Assembly (NCBI RefSeq): GCF_003967515.1
Contig: NZ_BIFQ01000002.1
Coordinates: forward strand, 2,604,001-2,668,000
Origin: Dictyobacter aurantiacus
GTDB taxonomy: Bacteria; Chloroflexota; Ktedonobacteria; Ktedonobacterales; Ktedonobacteraceae
Direction: 5' to 3'
DNA length: 64,000 nt
Shown here: in pieces, positions 60,980 to 64,000 of the stretch
Numbering within the stretch: the stretch's first letter is position 1
Layout of the letters: the number at the start of each line of letters is the position of its first letter
Notes under the pieces: model-generated
What the model was told of the DNA's origin: nothing
Seen by the model: only the letters and a program-made list of their open reading frames with translations
Databases searched by the model: none
Position numbers and translations under genes: made by a program

Positions 60980-62116
60980 ATGACGAATCCTTTATTGGAA
61001 CTCAAAGCACTGGGACAAAGTGTCTGGCTCGATGACATTGATCGGAGTCACCTCCTTTCGGGGCAGTTTGCAAGCCTGGTTGACGAGGATGGCCTCTGCG
61101 GTGCGACAGGCAATCCCACCATTTTTGAGCACTCAATGACGCATGACACTACCTATGATGAACAAATGCAGCAACTGATCGCCGAGGGCAAGAACACACA
61201 GGAGATCTATGAAGCACTAGCAATGACCGATGTGCGTCTGGTAGCTGACCAGCTACGTCCCGTCTATGAGCTGACAGATGGGCAAGACGGCTTCGTAAGT
61301 ATCGAAGTGTCCCCCTACCTGGCAGCCGATACCGCAGGTACTCTAACAGAGGTGCGCCGCTTCTGGCACGCGATTGCTCGACCTAACTTGATGGTGAAGA
61401 TTCCCTCAACTCCGGCAGGCATTCCCGCCATTCGCCAGGCACTGGCTGAGGGCATCAACATTAATAGCACCCTCATTTTCTCAATCGAGAACTACCGCCA
61501 GGTGGTTGAGGCTTACCTCAGTGCCCTGGAAGAACGCAGTACGCAAGGCCAGGATATCAGACACATTGCCTCAGTGGCCAGCTTCTTTGTCAGTCGTGTG
61601 GATGTGTTGGTGGACCAACTGCTCACAGACCAAATGAATGCTGTGAGTGACCTGGTTCGGCAGCAGCAGCTGAGAGCCCTGCAAGGCAAGATCGCTATCG
61701 CCAATGCCCGCCTGGCGTACCAGGAGTTTAAACGGCTGTTCAGCGGGCCACGCTTCCAAGCCCTCAAGCAGCGGGGGGCACGTGTCCAACGGCCACTGTG
61801 GGCGAGCACGAGCACGAAAAATCCAGCTTACCATGATGTCTTGTATGTCGAGGAGCTGATTGGTCCCAACACTGTGGATACGATGGCTCCCACCACGATC
61901 GAGCATTTCCGCGAGCATGGACGGGTGCGTTTCTCCATCGAGGACCAGATCACAGAGGCGAAGGCTGCGCTTGCTGCACTCGAAGAAGCTGGCATCCACT
62001 ATGACCAGTTTACTCAGCAGCTGCAAGACGAGGGAGTGCAGCGGTTCTCGGATTCCTTCAACCAGTTGTTTCAGTGTATTGACAACAAGCGCAAGGCCCT
62101 CGGCGGCCGGCAGTAG
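60980..62116 (+). CDS. tal: Transaldolase
   Basis: A 378-residue protein from ATG 60980 with AAGGAG eight bases upstream. The transaldolase signatures are present: GATGNPTIFEHSM near residue 37, VSIEVSPYLAADTAGTL near 103, and NLMVKIPSTPAGIPAIR with the Schiff-base Lys near 138; ASVASFFVSRVDVLVD and LWASTSTKNPAYHDVLYVEE follow. The length and the latter motif fit the long actinobacterial/cyanobacterial type. It transfers a dihydroxyacetone unit in the non-oxidative pentose phosphate pathway. No other pathway gene is adjacent; possibly it supplies precursors or is separately controlled. Confidence 0.95.
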   Translation: MTNPLLELKALGQSVWLDDIDRSHLLSGQFASLVDEDGLCGATGNPTIFEHSMTHDTTYDEQMQQLIAEGKNTQEIYEALAMTDVRLVADQLRPVYELTDGQDGFVSIEVSPYLAADTAGTLTEVRRFWHAIARPNLMVKIPSTPAGIPAIRQALAEGININSTLIFSIENYRQVVEAYLSALEERSTQGQDIRHIASVASFFVSRVDVLVDQLLTDQMNAVSDLVRQQQLRALQGKIAIANARLAYQEFKRLFSGPRFQALKQRGARVQRPLWASTSTKNPAYHDVLYVEELIGPNTVDTMAPTTIEHFREHGRVRFSIEDQITEAKAALAALEEAGIHYDQFTQQLQDEGVQRFSDSFNQLFQCIDNKRKALGGRQ

Positions 62117-62233
62117 CGCAGAGGTGATCATCACGACAGCTTTCCTGTCCTGGTTTGAGTGAAAAAGTATTGTCCAGGATTGAAGGTGGTGAAACTGTCC
62201 AGTACCTGATATCGTCGTTCTCCCGCAGAAATG

Positions 62234-62267
62234 GTGCTCAGCAATATCAAGAGATATCGCTGAGCAC
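62234..62267 (-). terminator. 15-bp hairpin at the end of the IS982-type relic
   Basis: Arms 62234-62248 and 62253-62267 pair over 15 bp with one exception and an AAGA loop. The exception is a G-U pair in minus-strand RNA but an A-C mismatch in plus-strand RNA, so it belongs to the minus-strand transposase transcript, whose last codons run into it. Confidence 0.55.
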
Positions 62268-62974
62268 TTGTTGGCGTAAGAGCTCGACACAGCCACGTCC
62301 ATACATCGAGCACTTGATCAGTTTGAGTCGATGCTCCAGTGCTGTTGTCGATAAAAGAAAAGGGGCTCTCCACTTCTTCCTCTCCCCGACGGAATCAGTA
62401 TCTTGGGAGTTGAAGCCTCAGACACTGGCTTGATGGTGAGCATTATGTAAGCGCCATCCCACAGCACATGCTCAAGGTGATGGGGAAATGTGTCCAGCAC
62501 GTCGACCACGGGCTGATTATCGTCGAGACTGGCTTTGGTGAGCACAAAGCCGAGAATGAGACCAGTGAGGCTCACAACGATATGCAATTTGCAGCCAAAG
62601 TACTTCATGGCTTTGCTGCTACAAATCCCATAGTCGGCATGACCAGCAAAATCGCTAGCTTGTTTGCGGCGTTTGTAGCTCACGCAGGGGACCGGAGCTG
62701 AGCCAATGGCTGCTATCTTCTCGAAACAAAGGCCCTCTTGCACCAGTTGCAAGCTGGTGCGGACGGCCAAAATCACTGACCAAAGCGAACGCTTGCGACG
62801 ATTGTAGCGGGTGCGTTCATTGAGTCTAGGAAAGAAGACCCGTAGACTGGCAGCATACAGTCGGAAGAAGTGATCTTCTCGCGGTTTGCCGATGAGTTCC
62901 TGATAGAGCGCGATGGTCACCAACTCACTGTCGGAGAGTTGTGGTGTTATTCCAGGCCGCTGTAAGGGATTCAA
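62245..62974 (-). pseudogene. IS982-family transposase, broken near the 3' end
   Basis: From ATG 62974 the frame reads PQLSDSELVTIALYQELIGK, FPRLNERTRYNRRKRSLWSV and then HADYGICSSKAMKYFGCKLH with LDDNQPVVDVLD, the pattern of IS982-type DDE transposases. At 62318 a stop follows HWSIDSN. In another frame just beyond, LEHRLKLIKCSMYGRGCVEL and LRQQVLSDIS look like the proper C-terminus, so a frameshift or small deletion around 62340 broke the gene. Confidence 0.75.
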
Positions 62975-63348
62975 GAATAATTAATTATTCCGGATAGCTG
63001 GAGGTGAGAGCCACACGTACAGGGCGCGGCTCGATCTTTGTAAGCTTTTTCATGAGGAAAAATGTCGGGACTCCAACCTCGCCAGAATAGCCTCACGCGG
63101 GCTCGGTTTTGCCTGCATTAGAAACTTTTGAGGTTCATGAAAGATATTCAATAATTAGATGCTCGGTATAATAAATAGGATTTCTATGGTCTGCGACGAT
63201 ATTTCAGGTGAATTTGCTGTCCCCACACGTCTCCACCAATTCATGTGGCTTTACCCGGGGAGTATGCAAACTGAGACAACAACATACTACGCTTTCACCA
63301 CATTTGAGACAGTTTCCGAAATTGGGCAAGAATCGTTGCTGTTCCGGA
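62975..63348. other. Intergenic stretch between IS982 relic and TetR gene
   Basis: No supported gene. The first 30 bp probably include the outer end of the IS982-type element. The remainder shows no clear promoter, repeat or conserved frame. Confidence 0.4.
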
Positions 63349-63903
63349 TCATGGTGAGACATTTAACCAGATCTCAATGAGTTGTTTGGTGATGACTCCA
63401 AAGTCGAGCGGTATTTCTTCCTGCATTCCCGTTCGCACCCATTGTTCAATCACGCCAATAGCGCCATTGATAATGAAGGTACTGAATATATCCAGTTGGT
63501 GTTCGGTCGCCTGAGGATAGAGTTGGTGCCAGCTGGCTACCATCCTGGCTTGTGGAACTTCCATGATTTTTTTTAAGAACCGTTTATCTCCGTTTTCCGA
63601 AAAAAGGATTTTGAAGAGGTCCGCATCTTTTTTCACAATTGTGAACACTTTTTTGGCAAAGTTAGTCACATCTTGACTTGCCGTGGTGATCACTGCGAAG
63701 AGTTCCTCAAAAGCTTCGTCTTCCATTTGTTCTAAAAGATCAAAGGGATCGTGATAATGCGTGTAAAACGTAGCGCGGTTGATCTGCGCCAGTTCACAGA
63801 TTTCTTTCACTGTAATTTTTTGGATGGGTTTCTCGGTCAGCAGTTTTAGAAGGCTTTCTTTGATTACCTTCCTGGTATAGCGCACACGAGCATCCGTTTT
63901 CAT
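63349..63903 (-). CDS. TetR/AcrR-family transcriptional regulator
   Basis: A 184-residue protein from ATG 63903 (GGAGGGAAAGC upstream). Residues 5-55 are the TetR helix-turn-helix: LLTEKPIQKITVKEICELAQ followed by INRATFYTHYHDPFDLLEQM, the form typical of the TetR_C_33 group. The rest is helical (RMVASWHQLYPQATEHQLDI, FIINGAIGVIEQWVRTGM), with the GAIGVIEQW segment characteristic of that group. It points away from the transaldolase and its neighbours beyond 64000 are not visible, so the target cannot be named. It is unrelated in detail to the TetR protein at 49260. Confidence 0.92.
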   Translation of the reverse strand: MKTDARVRYTRKVIKESLLKLLTEKPIQKITVKEICELAQINRATFYTHYHDPFDLLEQMEDEAFEELFAVITTASQDVTNFAKKVFTIVKKDADLFKILFSENGDKRFLKKIMEVPQARMVASWHQLYPQATEHQLDIFSTFIINGAIGVIEQWVRTGMQEEIPLDFGVITKQLIEIWLNVSP

Positions 63904-64000
63904 GCTTTCCCTCCGCCTCGAATCAATCGCGATCTAGTCAACAAATTGCTCAATAGTGGCGTTTTTCTCTCAGATTATGTGGATAACGTTGTTTTTCTTT

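Noticed and set aside
1-64000. CRISPR arrays, tRNA or rRNA genes
   Set aside because: No regular spaced repeats, tRNA cloverleaf sequences or rRNA motifs were seen.

Overview
The window looks like a chromosomal segment of a spore-forming, multicellular member of the Chloroflexota, class Ktedonobacteria (Ktedonobacter-like). This is inference from gene content, not from a marker gene. The signs are moderate GC, a very heavy load of different mobile elements and decayed genes, group II introns, TnpB and IscB relatives, an XRE-NB-ARC-TPR regulator, a MalT-type LuxR regulator with a small partner protein, and a Tat-lipoprotein sugar-binding protein with LplB/LplC-type permeases. No rRNA, tRNA or CRISPR array was seen.

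Layout. 0-8.8 kb: a sulfur/redox block with a rhodanese-membrane protein cut by the window edge, an ECF sigma factor, a TauE/SafE exporter remnant, a LysR regulator, a four-cluster ferredoxin fused to an NrfD-type membrane subunit, a molybdopterin oxidoreductase and an alpha/beta hydrolase. 8.8-10.2 kb: IS3 debris around an ORF-less group II intron. 10.3-15.4 kb: an oligosaccharide ABC transporter (binding protein and two permeases) divergent from a LacI regulator, with repeated TGCAAA-type operators between them. 15.7-21.9 kb: an IS607 element (serine recombinase and TnpB), a ROK kinase gene cut by an IS3 element, and an IS110 element broken by an 11-bp duplication. 21.9-25.8 kb: a small helical protein, then a divergent MerR/patatin pair flanked by inverted copies of a repeat. 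25.8-31.1 kb: decayed sequence around one intact acyl-CoA dehydrogenase. 31.1-33.9 kb: an ISKra4 element and an MFS exporter with a palindrome-rich upstream region. 34.1-38.9 kb: two group II introns head to tail, both encoding reverse transcriptases. 39-41.5 kb: an IS6 element and three broken genes (DUF5131, PAPS-reductase-like, F420-type nitroreductase). 41.6-49.8 kb: a minus-strand cluster of two FAD aromatic monooxygenases, a STAND regulator, an alpha/beta hydrolase, a small membrane protein and a TetR regulator with two matching operators. 50-54.6 kb: IscB, CocE and PhzF fragments, a second inverted IS6 copy, an internally deleted IS630 and a DinB gene. 54.8-62.1 kb: a plus-strand run of MalT-like LuxR regulator, small conserved protein, SDR, third FAD monooxygenase and transaldolase. 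62.2-64 kb: an IS982-type remnant and a TetR regulator.

How it fits together. The Fe-S/NrfD and molybdopterin genes are 30 bp apart and should form one membrane-anchored oxidoreductase; the nearby rhodanese and exporter remnant point to inorganic sulfur (polysulfide, thiosulfate or sulfite) as substrate, though this is not proven. The LplABC-like transporter lacks its own ATPase and probably borrows one. The monooxygenase-hydrolase-TetR cluster resembles a xenobiotic or antibiotic-modifying locus. Many accessory genes have been broken by single nonsense mutations (often consistent with Trp to stop), frameshifts or IS insertions. Normal genes here also end in TAG, so the internal TAG codons are best read as decay and not recoding.
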